From Microthrixaceae bacterium (GTDB taxonomy: Bacteria > Actinomycetota > Acidimicrobiia > Acidimicrobiales > Microtrichaceae), in NCBI GenBank assembly GCA_020845705.1, contig JADLFH010000023.1, forward strand, positions 1-64,000: a stretch of DNA of 64,000 nucleotides, given 5' to 3'. Of the stretch, positions 29,653 to 39,163 are shown one piece after another. The position numbers and the translations under genes are program-made. Position 1 is the stretch's first letter. Each line of letters begins with the position of its first letter. The notes under the pieces are model-generated. The model was not told the origin of the DNA, did not search any database, and saw only the letters and a program-made list of their open reading frames with translations.

Positions 29653-31281
29653 TCAACCAACGTCGTAACGTGGCGCCGCGGCGGCGCGACGGAGTTCGGC
29701 ACGCCGTTCGGCTTCGAGCCGTTCGAGCTCGGGTTCCGCACTGTGGTCCACGAAGCGCATCATCTCGGCGATCGCCCGGTGACCGGCGCCTTCGGCGATC
29801 AGGTGATGCATGTCCTGGGCGACGTTGCGGTACGCGGGATGGCCCTGAGGAGCCGAGCGGAGCTCGATCAGGTGCATGGCCTCGCGGGCATTCATCTGCA
29901 TCACATATCGGACCCGATATGCCAGCGCCACGGCGTACTGCGCCTGTTGAGGGAACTGCTCGAACATGATGTCGTGCAACTCGGCGGAAGTCGCCATGGC
30001 GGCGTCGTAGCGCTCCATCGCCCCGGCATCGGCCACCGCTTCGGGTCGGACGAACCCGTGTAGCGGCGAAAGGTCCTGCCACTCGATGGTCAGCAACCGA
30101 TGCCGTTGCAGGTCACGGAAAGCCCCGTAGTCCGACAGCACGTCGAAGCGGTATCCCGCACGCTCCAGAGCACGTCCGGGCTTGTGCCGCCGGTTCCGGC
30201 GATCGCCCACGTAGGCACGGATGACCGCGAGTCGATCCTCCACCGACATGGCCCGCACCCGATCCTCGATGGCCGTCTCGGGAAGGTGCGACGACGAGTA
30301 GAGCATCGCGGCGACGACCTTGACCTCGCCGTCGGGATCGAAGTCGACGAGGGTCACCTTCGAGTCGGTCGGCGGCCCCGCGTCGGATGGCAACAGCCGT
30401 GCCGCGATGTCGCGCATCGCTGCACGGTTCTCCCCCATGTAGTTGCTCCAGGCGCCGCCGCGGTCGGCCACATCGACCCGACGCAGGAACGACGGGATCA
30501 CCTTCCGGAGCTCATCGAGCATCAGCTGCGAGTAGTCGACCACCTCCGGCAGCAGCGAGGCGCGCATCCTCAACAGGAGCTGTTCGAAGCCCTGGCCGGT
30601 GCCGTAGATCCCCACGTTCGACAGCGCGGCAGCGGGCAGCAGGCCCCTCAGCGCGTCGAACGCCTTGGCCCGTGTTGCCTGCCGGTACACGAAGTCGCTG
30701 TCGGCGGGGTCCTTGGGTGTGAGATCCCGGAAGTAGTCGGCCAGCACCGGGAGCAGCTCGGCATAGGTGTCGAACATGAGATCCATGTCACCGACGAAGC
30801 GAGCTCCCAACGACGAGCTCAACACGGCCTCATCGCGGTGATAGCGGTAACGGCCCCCAAGGCGGGTGTCGTAGGCGATGTAGCGGGTGGACTGCTCGAG
30901 GTAGGACATCAACCGGCCCCACTCGAGGACCTTCGTGAGGAGATTCGACGCCTGCTCGCAGGCCAGATGCACTCCGCCCAGCTGCGCAACAGAGTCGTCT
31001 CCGTACTCCACGAACACCTTCTCGTAGAGGGCTTCGGCACGCTGCACCCCGATGGTCGCGTCGACGGTGACGTCGCCGGCCACCTCCAGCTCTCCCACGA
31101 ACTCGTCGAGGAACAGGCGCCGCAGCGACTTGGCCGATCGCGAATAGCGGGCGAAGAGCGCGCCCTTCACCACCTCGGGGAGGTTGACCAGGGCGAAGAC
31201 GGGCCCGTCGAGGTTGGTGAAGTACCGGCGCAGAATCGACTGCTCTGACGCCGTGAAGTCCTCTGCCACGTAGGGGTTCAC
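29653..31281 (-). CDS. Tandem-domain FAD-dependent thymidylate synthase (ThyX)-like protein
   Basis: 542 aa; first half EWGRLMSYLEQSTRYIAYD (ThyX-signature-like), second half FRDLQRHRLLTIEWQDLS; start GTG (VNPYVAEDF). Confidence 0.8.
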   Translation of the reverse strand: MNPYVAEDFTASEQSILRRYFTNLDGPVFALVNLPEVVKGALFARYSRSAKSLRRLFLDEFVGELEVAGDVTVDATIGVQRAEALYEKVFVEYGDDSVAQLGGVHLACEQASNLLTKVLEWGRLMSYLEQSTRYIAYDTRLGGRYRYHRDEAVLSSSLGARFVGDMDLMFDTYAELLPVLADYFRDLTPKDPADSDFVYRQATRAKAFDALRGLLPAAALSNVGIYGTGQGFEQLLLRMRASLLPEVVDYSQLMLDELRKVIPSFLRRVDVADRGGAWSNYMGENRAAMRDIAARLLPSDAGPPTDSKVTLVDFDPDGEVKVVAAMLYSSSHLPETAIEDRVRAMSVEDRLAVIRAYVGDRRNRRHKPGRALERAGYRFDVLSDYGAFRDLQRHRLLTIEWQDLSPLHGFVRPEAVADAGAMERYDAAMATSAELHDIMFEQFPQQAQYAVALAYRVRYVMQMNAREAMHLIELRSAPQGHPAYRNVAQDMHHLIAEGAGHRAIAEMMRFVDHSAEPELERLEAERRAELRRAAAAPRYDVG

Positions 31282-31303
31282 AGCATGGCAGGTTAGGGGC
31301 GCA

Positions 31304-32497
31304 TCAGCGCCCGGCAGGCGACCGCTCAGGGTGGTCGAAGGCTGCATGAACTCGCGCGAGGAGCGCGGGATCGGTCCACAGATCGACGACCGTCTGTGCC
31401 ATGGCGACTGCGCCGTCGAGCACGGCACGATCTCCCGATTCCCCCCGAGCATGGGCGGCGAATTCGGGGCTGTGGATCGCGACACCCTCTGGCGCCACCT
31501 TGATCATGGGGTGGATGGCCGGGACGCGGTGGCTCACGTCGCCCATGTCGGTGCTTCCGAGGAACTCGGGTCGGGTCGCCTTGGATCGCAGCACCCGACC
31601 AAGTGTTGCGGAGTTCGAGGCGTACGCCTCCAGAAGTGGCGCGTTGTCCCGTAGATCGCTGTAGGGCGGGTCATGCAAGTCGAAGTCCACATCGGCACCG
31701 GTCGCCAAGGCGCCGGCCTCTATCGCTGCGAGCACCCTCGGCTCGAGCGCGGCCAGGCTTTCGCGTGACGCAGAGCGGACGTACCACTGCATCGATGCGA
31801 GCTCCGGCACCACGTTGGGCTTGTCCCCGCCGTGGGTGAAGATGCCGTGGACTCGCTCGTGGGGCGCGATGTGCTGACGCAACGCTGCCACGCCCATGTA
31901 GGCCAGCACCGCGGCATCGAGGGCGTTGACGCCCCTCTCCGGAGCTGCTGCCGCATGCGCGGCGCGACCGTGGAAGGTGCAGCGAAGCTCGTGGATGGCG
32001 ATCGCCCAGAACGAATCCAGATCGGCGTCGGCAGGATGCACCATCATCGCCGCGTCGACCCCGTCGAACGCGCCCCGCTCGATCATCAGGATCTTGCCGC
32101 CGCCACCCTCCTCCGCCGGTGTCCCCAACACGACCACTCGCCCACCCAACTCATCGGCCAGGCAGGACACGGCCAGACCGGCTCCGAGGCCGGCGGCGGC
32201 GATGACGTTGTGCCCGCAGGCGTGGCCGATGCCCGGAAGCGCGTCGTACTCGCAGCAGATCGCGATCGTCGGCCCCTCGGTGCCCGCCGATGCCTCGAAC
32301 GCGGTCGGCAGTCCGAAGGCGCCGCGACGCACCTCGAGACCGGCACCCTCCAGCGCCTCGGTCAGCAGGTCGTGGGCGTGGTGCTCGTCGTAGCAGAGCT
32401 CAGGGCTGTCCCAGATTCGGTGGCTCACGTCCAAGAGCCGGTCCGACAAGCGTCCGACCTCCGCCCTGACGCGTTCCTTCGCCCCCGAGACATCCAT
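31304..32497 (-). CDS. M20 family amidohydrolase/peptidase
   Basis: EYDALPGIGHACGHNVIAAAGLGA, GTPAEEGGGGK, MMVHPA; start MDVSGAKERV. Confidence 0.93.
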   Translation of the reverse strand: MDVSGAKERVRAEVGRLSDRLLDVSHRIWDSPELCYDEHHAHDLLTEALEGAGLEVRRGAFGLPTAFEASAGTEGPTIAICCEYDALPGIGHACGHNVIAAAGLGAGLAVSCLADELGGRVVVLGTPAEEGGGGKILMIERGAFDGVDAAMMVHPADADLDSFWAIAIHELRCTFHGRAAHAAAAPERGVNALDAAVLAYMGVAALRQHIAPHERVHGIFTHGGDKPNVVPELASMQWYVRSASRESLAALEPRVLAAIEAGALATGADVDFDLHDPPYSDLRDNAPLLEAYASNSATLGRVLRSKATRPEFLGSTDMGDVSHRVPAIHPMIKVAPEGVAIHSPEFAAHARGESGDRAVLDGAVAMAQTVVDLWTDPALLARVHAAFDHPERSPAGR

Positions 32498-33480
32498 CAG
32501 TGGACCATGACGAGCTTGCCGAGTTGGTCCCCCTTGGCGAGCTTGGCCAGGGCGTCGGGATAGGCCTCGATCGGGAACTCTTCGTCGATGAGCACCGCCA
32601 GGCCGTCCTCGATACGTTTGGTGACCTCGACGAACTCGATATGGGACCCGGTAGTGACTCCGATGATCTCGTGGTGCTTGAAGAACAGCCGTGGCAGCAC
32701 CAACGGCACCTCGATCCCGGCGGTCGCCCCACAGGTGACATAGCGACCCCCGTTGGCGAGGGAGCGGATCGCGGGTTCCCACGTGGCTGCACCCACAGAG
32801 TCGATGACCACATCCACCTTCACCGGGTAGGGACCTGCGGAGTCGAAGGCATCGGCTGCGCCCAACTCGAGGGCCCGAGCACGCTTGGCAGCGTCACGGG
32901 AGGTGACGAACACCTCGGCTCCGAGGTAGCGGCCGATGATCAGCGCGGCGACGGCGACCCCTCCGCCCACGCCCACCACCAGAACCCTGGTGCCCGGCCC
33001 GACTCTCCCTTTCCGCATCATCCGCCACGCCGTGACGTGACACACCGGATAGGCGGCGCACTCGGCCCAGGAACGGTTCGCCGGCTTGGGCACCGGATGC
33101 CAGGCCGGGACTACGACCTTCTCGGCATGGCCACCCCAGCGGTGCTCGCCCAACAGGTGCATTCCGGGGTCGATGACGTTGTCGATGCCGAGCTCGAGGA
33201 CAGCTCGGTGGGATGTGACCGCGGCCTCCATCACAACCTCGTCGCCCACGCTCCAGTCGGTGACACCTTCGCCGACGGCGTCGATGACGCCCGCTACGTC
33301 GGAGCCCGCCACATGTGGGAACGAGCGCGGGCGGGGCATGCCGCGCGTGAGCCACAGGTCGATGTGGTTCAGCGCCGAAGCACGCACCTCGATGCGCACC
33401 TCCCCGGGACCTGGCACCGGGGTGGCCACCTCACCCCAGCGATACGAGTCGGACGAGTCGTCCAGCAGCCATCCATACAT
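32497..33480 (-). CDS. Zinc-type alcohol dehydrogenase/quinone oxidoreductase-like MDR protein
   Basis: FPHVAGSDVAGVIDAVGEGV, VLVVGVGGGVAVAALIIGRYLGAEVFVTSRDAAK. Confidence 0.92.
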   Translation of the reverse strand: MYGWLLDDSSDSYRWGEVATPVPGPGEVRIEVRASALNHIDLWLTRGMPRPRSFPHVAGSDVAGVIDAVGEGVTDWSVGDEVVMEAAVTSHRAVLELGIDNVIDPGMHLLGEHRWGGHAEKVVVPAWHPVPKPANRSWAECAAYPVCHVTAWRMMRKGRVGPGTRVLVVGVGGGVAVAALIIGRYLGAEVFVTSRDAAKRARALELGAADAFDSAGPYPVKVDVVIDSVGAATWEPAIRSLANGGRYVTCGATAGIEVPLVLPRLFFKHHEIIGVTTGSHIEFVEVTKRIEDGLAVLIDEEFPIEAYPDALAKLAKGDQLGKLVMVH

Positions 33481-33537
33481 GGGCGCTCACGGTACCGATG
33501 TGAGACCGACTTTGGGGGCCGGATGCGGCCAGGCCGT

Positions 33538-34152
33538 TCAAGCCACCACCACGAGAGCGTCGGCGATCACCTCGATCCGGATCAGGACGGACTTGCCGAC
33601 AGCCCGCCCGTCGACCCGAACCGCAGTCGGAGCGTCACGGCGGATCTCCCATTGCTTTGATCGGTACACCGCCAACATCGGGTGTGGAACATGGGTACCC
33701 AGACCCATTCGTGCCCGCGCGCGACGCCGCTCCATCGGAGCGAGTGAGCCCACGGTCAGGTCCATCAGCCCGTCGTTGGGATGCGCTCGGGGCCCGAGGT
33801 TGGCGTCACCCAGGAAGGCCGCGTTCATCGCCACCACCGTCCATCCACGAAAGATCGGGTCTCCGCCCGCGACCACGTGCGCCGCAGCCCACAGCTCCCC
33901 GTCGTCGAGCGTCACTCGGAGCAGGTCCATCGGGAAGCTCCACGCCTCGTCGGTGTGTATCCGCTGTGGCGGCGGTGACCCGAGGGTGCGGTGCAAGTCG
34001 CCACCAGCGAGACCTACGACGAGTGGCCCCTCGGCGTGGAGCTCACGGTGTTGCACCCACGCAGCGGCCAGATCGGTATCGCTGCGCACCACCGCTGCAT
34101 CGGCCGGCAGCCTCGCGGGCTCGCCCCAGGCCGTTCCCTTGCGAATCGTCAC
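33538..34152 (-). CDS. Hypothetical protein resembling the C-terminal domain of diacylglycerol/sphingosine kinases
   Basis: HPNDGLMDLTVGSLAP...PTAVRVDGRAVGKSVLIRIEVIADALVVV resembles the DAGK C-terminal beta-sandwich. Confidence 0.55.
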   Translation of the reverse strand: MTIRKGTAWGEPARLPADAAVVRSDTDLAAAWVQHRELHAEGPLVVGLAGGDLHRTLGSPPPQRIHTDEAWSFPMDLLRVTLDDGELWAAAHVVAGGDPIFRGWTVVAMNAAFLGDANLGPRAHPNDGLMDLTVGSLAPMERRRARARMGLGTHVPHPMLAVYRSKQWEIRRDAPTAVRVDGRAVGKSVLIRIEVIADALVVVA

Positions 34153-36764
34153 GCGAGCGTCGCCTCTCCCGCTGCCACCACACCACGCAGCAGCGATCGG
34201 GCGGCATCACGAGCGACCGATGCGGTTTCAGACTTCGGCGCGACAACGGCGATCTGGCCCAGAACGTCGATCAACAGCTTCACGTTGCGAACGAAGTCGC
34301 CGGCCGAGAAGTCGTCGCCCAGCACATCGACGAGCTCTTCACCGCGCGCCCAGGACCATGCGTGGTGTGCGAATCCACGATCCGGCTCCCCCGAGACCGG
34401 CAATCCCCGCTCGCGTTCGGCGCCCCGCAGCTCTCTGGCGAGCCGATCCAGATCTCCGAGGCGCTGCGAGGTCAGCGACGTGTAGGCCCGTGGACTCACA
34501 ACCACGTCCTTGCGTCGCTCCTCGTAGACACACGCCGAGACGGTTGCAGCCATCTCGGGTGAGCTGAGGCCGTCGAAGATCCCCTCGTCGAGAGCAAGAG
34601 CCATCAGCAGGTCCGACTCGTGGTAGATCGACGCCAGTCGCTCGCCGCGTTCGGTCAAAGCCCAGCCATGGGCGCATCCGAGGTGTCCCAGCAGATCCAC
34701 CACGGCATCGAGGCGTGCAGCGATCAGGCCGCTTCGGCGCTGTACCGCAGCCTGTAGCCGCTCGGTGTCGGCCTGCACCTTCGCCCGCTCGCCGATGGCG
34801 GCGAGGTGGGCATCCAGGTCGGGGCAGGCGTGAGCGGGGTGATTGGCCAGTTCCTCACGCAGCTCCGTGAGCTGGTCGCTTGCACTTCCCATCGTGGCCC
34901 GAGGGCGGGACGCGATGGCCCCATCGAGGACCACCAGAGCCGCGCAGGCGTCGATGAAGTCGGCGTTCTCCGGTGCGTAGGGGGTTGGCAGATCGGCGTG
35001 GCCGTGAGGATGCAGCGGTGAGTCGAGGTCGGCTGCGTCGAAGCGGTGCAGCTCCGCGGCGCCGTCCACGGCACGGATGCGGATCGCGCCCTTGCCTCGG
35101 TGTGCCACCGAGATGACCACCGCGTTGGGTCCGAGGCGGCCGGAGACCCCCGCCGGCAGCTCTATCAGGTCACCTGGCCGAAGCATTCCAGCCGCCTGCG
35201 CCACCGCCGCAGCGCCGCTGCCCTGCCGTCTCTCGGCACGGCGAACGCGTTCGAGCAACGCCGCGTAGTCCGCGATGTCTCCGAGTTCGCAGCCGGCTGC
35301 ATCATCGAGGAGCCCAAGGCGGCGCCGGTCCTCATAGAGCCGCCGCTGAAGACCGACCATGGCCCGATCCGCCTGGAACTGGGCGAAGGACTGGCCCAGC
35401 ACCTCGTGGGCCTCCTCCCGGGAATAGCGCCGCATCAGGTTCGCCGCCATGTTGTAGGTCGGGCGGAACGAGGAGCTGAGCGGGAAGGAACGGCTCGACA
35501 CCAGGTCCGCGACCCGTTCGAAGGGGACAAAGGGCGACCAATCGACGATCGCGTAGCCAACTTCGTCGAGCCCCCGGCGCCCCGCGCGGCCCGTGAGCTG
35601 CGTGAACTCCCCGGGGGTGAGGAACTCGTGGCGCTCGCCGTTGTACTTGGTGAGCTTCTCGACGACCACCGACCGCGCGGGCATGTTGATCCCCAGGGCC
35701 AAGGTCTCGGTCGCGAAGACGGCCTTCACCAGACCGGCGGTGAAGCACTTCTCGACCACCTCCTTGAAGGCTGGAAGAAGTCCTGCGTGATGCGCCGCGA
35801 CGCCCATCTCCAGCGACTCGAGCCATAGGTCGTGTTCGAGGGCGTCGAGGTCCGAGTCGCTCAGCGACTCGAGCCCGGAATCGGCGATCGCTCGAATGGC
35901 GGAGCGCTCCTCAGGGGAGGTGAGACGCAACCCGGCGTCGCGGCAGGCCCCAACGGCGTCGTCGCACGCGGCGCGGCTGAAGATGAAGTGAATGGTCGGC
36001 AACAGATCGTCCTCCGCCAACCGCTCGATCGTCTCCACGCGGCGCGGTGTGAAGAACCGCCGCCGTGGCCTGCCCCGATGGGTCCGGCTCAGCCGCCGTG
36101 GGTCCTCGGTGAACCTTGCGCCTGCCGGATTCGGCTGACCATCCACGAGAACCGGAATCAGGTGGTACTGCTCCGCGGTTCGGTCACCGACGAGGTAGAG
36201 CGGTTCGAGCTGCACCGGGCGCTCTGTCTCCACGACGGTGGCGGTCGGCCCACGGACCGCTCCGATCCACTCGCCGAGCTCCGCGGCGTTCGAGACCGTG
36301 GCAGAGAGGCAGACCAGCCGAACCCTCTGCGGAAGGTGGATGATGATCTCCTCCCAGACCGGGCCGCGGTAGGCATCTTGGAGGTAGTGGACCTCGTCGA
36401 GCACGACCACTTGAAGCCCGACGAGTGCGTCGGAGCCGGAGTAGATCATGTTGCGAAGCACCTCGGTGGTCATGACCACGATCGGCGCATCCCCGTTTCG
36501 TGCGACGTCTCCGGTCAGCAGTCCCACCTTCCCAGGTCCCAGCCGACCGCATAGATCGACGTACTTCTGATTCGACAGGGCCTTGATGGGCGCCGTGTAG
36601 AACGCCTTGCCGCCCGCCGCCAGCGCGAGGTCTATCGCAGCTTCGGCCACGACCGTCTTGCCGGAGCCGGTCGGCGCGGCCACCAGCACAGAGTGGCCGC
36701 GGTCGAGCTCGCGGATCGCTTCGAGCTGGAACCGATCGAGGGTGAACGACCGGTGCGGGGTCAT
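34149..36764 (-). CDS. helY: DEAD/DEAH-box superfamily 2 RNA helicase, Ski2/Mtr4-like
   Basis: FQLEAIRELDRGHSVLVAAPTGSGKTVVAEAAI, VVLDEVHYLQD, LSATVSN, QLTGRAGRRGLDEVGYAI; sits downstream of tatC as in mycobacteria. Confidence 0.93.
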   Translation of the reverse strand: MTPHRSFTLDRFQLEAIRELDRGHSVLVAAPTGSGKTVVAEAAIDLALAAGGKAFYTAPIKALSNQKYVDLCGRLGPGKVGLLTGDVARNGDAPIVVMTTEVLRNMIYSGSDALVGLQVVVLDEVHYLQDAYRGPVWEEIIIHLPQRVRLVCLSATVSNAAELGEWIGAVRGPTATVVETERPVQLEPLYLVGDRTAEQYHLIPVLVDGQPNPAGARFTEDPRRLSRTHRGRPRRRFFTPRRVETIERLAEDDLLPTIHFIFSRAACDDAVGACRDAGLRLTSPEERSAIRAIADSGLESLSDSDLDALEHDLWLESLEMGVAAHHAGLLPAFKEVVEKCFTAGLVKAVFATETLALGINMPARSVVVEKLTKYNGERHEFLTPGEFTQLTGRAGRRGLDEVGYAIVDWSPFVPFERVADLVSSRSFPLSSSFRPTYNMAANLMRRYSREEAHEVLGQSFAQFQADRAMVGLQRRLYEDRRRLGLLDDAAGCELGDIADYAALLERVRRAERRQGSGAAAVAQAAGMLRPGDLIELPAGVSGRLGPNAVVISVAHRGKGAIRIRAVDGAAELHRFDAADLDSPLHPHGHADLPTPYAPENADFIDACAALVVLDGAIASRPRATMGSASDQLTELREELANHPAHACPDLDAHLAAIGERAKVQADTERLQAAVQRRSGLIAARLDAVVDLLGHLGCAHGWALTERGERLASIYHESDLLMALALDEGIFDGLSSPEMAATVSACVYEERRKDVVVSPRAYTSLTSQRLGDLDRLARELRGAERERGLPVSGEPDRGFAHHAWSWARGEELVDVLGDDFSAGDFVRNVKLLIDVLGQIAVVAPKSETASVARDAARSLLRGVVAAGEATLA

Positions 36765-36777
36765 CGTCTCGGGCCCT

Positions 36778-37563
36778 TCAGTGGGCCGCGGCTGCGGCCT
36801 TCGACGAACGCCGTTTGAGGATCCTGCCGATGAGGATGGAGACCTCGTAGAAGAGGTACATGGGAACGGAGAGTGCGAGGAGGCTGATCGGATCGCCGCC
36901 AGGGGTAATCGCTGCAACGGCGATCACGATTCCGACCACCGCGTGGCGGCGGAACTCCGAGAGGGTGGAAGGCTCTACGACACCGACCATCTGAAGCGCC
37001 ACCAACACGATGGGGAACTCGAAGCCGATTCCAAACGCCGCCACCATCAGCGTCGTCAGCCAGAAGTACTTGTCGGCCGCGGCCACGTAGGTGACAGGCC
37101 CTCCGTTGCCCTGAAGCCACGCGATCATCGTGGGAAGGGTGTGGTACGCCAGGACACCGCCGATGGAGAAGAGGCACAGCGAGGACCCCACGAACCCGAC
37201 CGTGTAACGGCGCTCGTTGCGATAGAGGCCGGGCACGATGAATCGCCAGAGCTGATACAGGATCACGGGGAGCGACAAGACGAGTCCTGCGACAAGGGCC
37301 ACCTTCATGCGCAGGACGAATCCGCCGAGCAGGTCGAAGCTGTAGAGACGACAGGATCGATCGGTTTCCTTCACGCTCTCGCAGTAAGGGTGTGTGAAGA
37401 AGTCGAAGATCTGCTCGTAGAAGATGTAGGCCACGACCCCGGTGACCAGCACCGCGATCGCGCACTTGAGGATCCGGTTGCGCAGCTCACGGAGGTGGTC
37501 CATGAGCGCCATCTGTGCGTTGTCGCGCTCGGCGCCAACTCGCGCCTTCTTGCGGAGCTTCAC
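36778..37563 (-). CDS. tatC: Sec-independent protein translocase TatC
   Basis: MALMDHLRELRNRILK, six TM segments, FGIGFEFPIVLVALQMVGVV. Confidence 0.96.
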   Translation of the reverse strand: MKLRKKARVGAERDNAQMALMDHLRELRNRILKCAIAVLVTGVVAYIFYEQIFDFFTHPYCESVKETDRSCRLYSFDLLGGFVLRMKVALVAGLVLSLPVILYQLWRFIVPGLYRNERRYTVGFVGSSLCLFSIGGVLAYHTLPTMIAWLQGNGGPVTYVAAADKYFWLTTLMVAAFGIGFEFPIVLVALQMVGVVEPSTLSEFRRHAVVGIVIAVAAITPGGDPISLLALSVPMYLFYEVSILIGRILKRRSSKAAAAAH

Positions 37564-37889
37564 GTCGTCTCGGGCTCCGCGGATGTGTTCTCGGCCTCGT
37601 CCGCTTCCATGGTTGCCTTGCGTGCGTACTCGGCGAGCTTGGCCCTCGGGCGGGCTGCGAACTCGCCCAGCTCCTTGAGCGACTGCATCTCCGGGTCGTC
37701 CATGACCTCGCCCATCTCACGCTGGAGGTTGTGGGACATCGAACGCAGCTTGGCCGCCCACTCGCCCACCTGCCGGGCGATTCCGGGGAGCTTTTCGGGG
37801 CCCAGAACGACCAGGCCGATGACGAGGATCGTCAACAGCTCGGGAAAGGTCAGGGTGTCGAGCAACGCGACAACAGCTCCGATGACCAT
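37560..37889 (-). CDS. tatB: Sec-independent protein translocase TatA/TatB family, TatB-like
   Basis: FPELLTILVIGLVVLGPEKLPGIARQVGEWAAKLRSMSHNLQREM; 4-nt overlap with tatC. Confidence 0.85.
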   Translation of the reverse strand: MVIGAVVALLDTLTFPELLTILVIGLVVLGPEKLPGIARQVGEWAAKLRSMSHNLQREMGEVMDDPEMQSLKELGEFAARPRAKLAEYARKATMEADEAENTSAEPETT

Positions 37890-37950
37890 GGCCGGAGTGT
37901 ACAAGTGGCCGTCTGTGAGACCCCCAGCGGGGATCCGACGGATCTTCCGG

Positions 37951-38280
37951 TCAGGACTCCGTCATCGCTGCAAGAGTCGCAAACCACGACTCATCCAAGA
38001 GAATCTCATGGAAGTCCAAGACGTCGTCGTGGGTGATGGGCGCACCGAGGGGCCGCTCTCCGAGCTCCGCGGGAAGCCGCCACTCGACACACCGCACCCC
38101 GGCTGCGGCAAGGATGTCGACGATCTGCTCGTCGGCGCCCTTCACCTCCGTCATCCGACAGATCGGGCACCGGAACAGGTAGGTGCTGGTCGAGGTGTCG
38201 GCACAGATGCGCACCTCGAGGTCGCGCGATCGCAGCTCCACGTCCCCGCACTCGCTACAGGTTGCACGAATCAACGCCAT
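37951..38280 (-). CDS. Zinc-ribbon hypothetical protein
   Basis: CSECGDVELRSRDLEVRICADTSTSTYLFRCPICRM. Confidence 0.75.
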   Translation of the reverse strand: MALIRATCSECGDVELRSRDLEVRICADTSTSTYLFRCPICRMTEVKGADEQIVDILAAAGVRCVEWRLPAELGERPLGAPITHDDVLDFHEILLDESWFATLAAMTES

Positions 38281-38371
38281 CTTCCCGGCCTCCATTGAAC
38301 AACTGCTGTTCCTTCGGCAGTCACACCCTGCGGGTTGACCTTTTGCCTCGGGAGCAGGCTGAAATAGCGCC

Positions 38372-39085
38372 ATGGCGGTTTCGCTCCCCACCCTGGACGG
38401 CCCGGCGATCCTCGTGGCCGACGGCGGTGCATCCGCCCACGCCCCCGACCACAGCCTGGAGGCATTTCGCCTGGCCACCCGCCTCGGCGCCACCGGTCTG
38501 GGCCTCGATGTCTTGAGCGATCCCTCGGCCCGGTTGGTGGTCGCTCGTCGGAGGAGCCGCGTCCTCCGTGGTCCCCGCTGGAGGCGTGCCGACACAGCCG
38601 AGGGAGGTGAGCGCCTTCTGCTGAGCGACCTGTTGGCGGAAATCCCGTCCGGGATTGCACTGGGCGCGAGGGTCGAGGATCGGACTGCGTTCGACGCGCT
38701 GATCCAACAGGTGAGCGCCGTGGGGCGTTGTGGAGACCTGTGGTGTCGTCATTCGGATCTCGACGAGCTGTCAGCCTGGAGCAACGAGGCTCGAGAGGCT
38801 CACTTCGTCTTCGTGCTCCACGCGCCGCCACCAGCGGGAAGCCTCGAACGGCAGGTCGCACAGCTCCGGGCGGCGAACATCGACGCACTCGAGATGAGGG
38901 CGACCAACTGGACCTCGGGGCATGTGGCGTTGGCCCACCGCTTCGGCCGGCGCGCCTGGGCGACCGACGCGGATCACCCGCCGGTCATCTCCCGGCTTCT
39001 CCGCAGCGGCCTCGACGCTGTGGTGGGCCGAAACGTGGAGCACCTCGTGGACCCCGCGGCGGCGCCCCACACCGATCCCCGGTAG
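38372..39085 (+). CDS. Glycerophosphodiester phosphodiesterase-like protein, probably catalytically degenerate
   Basis: HSLEAFRLATRLGATGLGLDVLSDPSARLVVARR at the GDPD N-terminal region; C-terminal ALAHRFGRRAWATDADHPPVISRLLRSGLDAVVGRNVEHLV is GDPD-like. Confidence 0.7.
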   Translation: MAVSLPTLDGPAILVADGGASAHAPDHSLEAFRLATRLGATGLGLDVLSDPSARLVVARRRSRVLRGPRWRRADTAEGGERLLLSDLLAEIPSGIALGARVEDRTAFDALIQQVSAVGRCGDLWCRHSDLDELSAWSNEAREAHFVFVLHAPPPAGSLERQVAQLRAANIDALEMRATNWTSGHVALAHRFGRRAWATDADHPPVISRLLRSGLDAVVGRNVEHLVDPAAAPHTDPR

Positions 39086-39163
39086 CGCCTTCCGAAAACC
39101 ACGGGGCCGAATTGAGCGAAAGACGCCACCGACTCGCGCGGTTCCCTCGCCCGGTTCGGGGGT

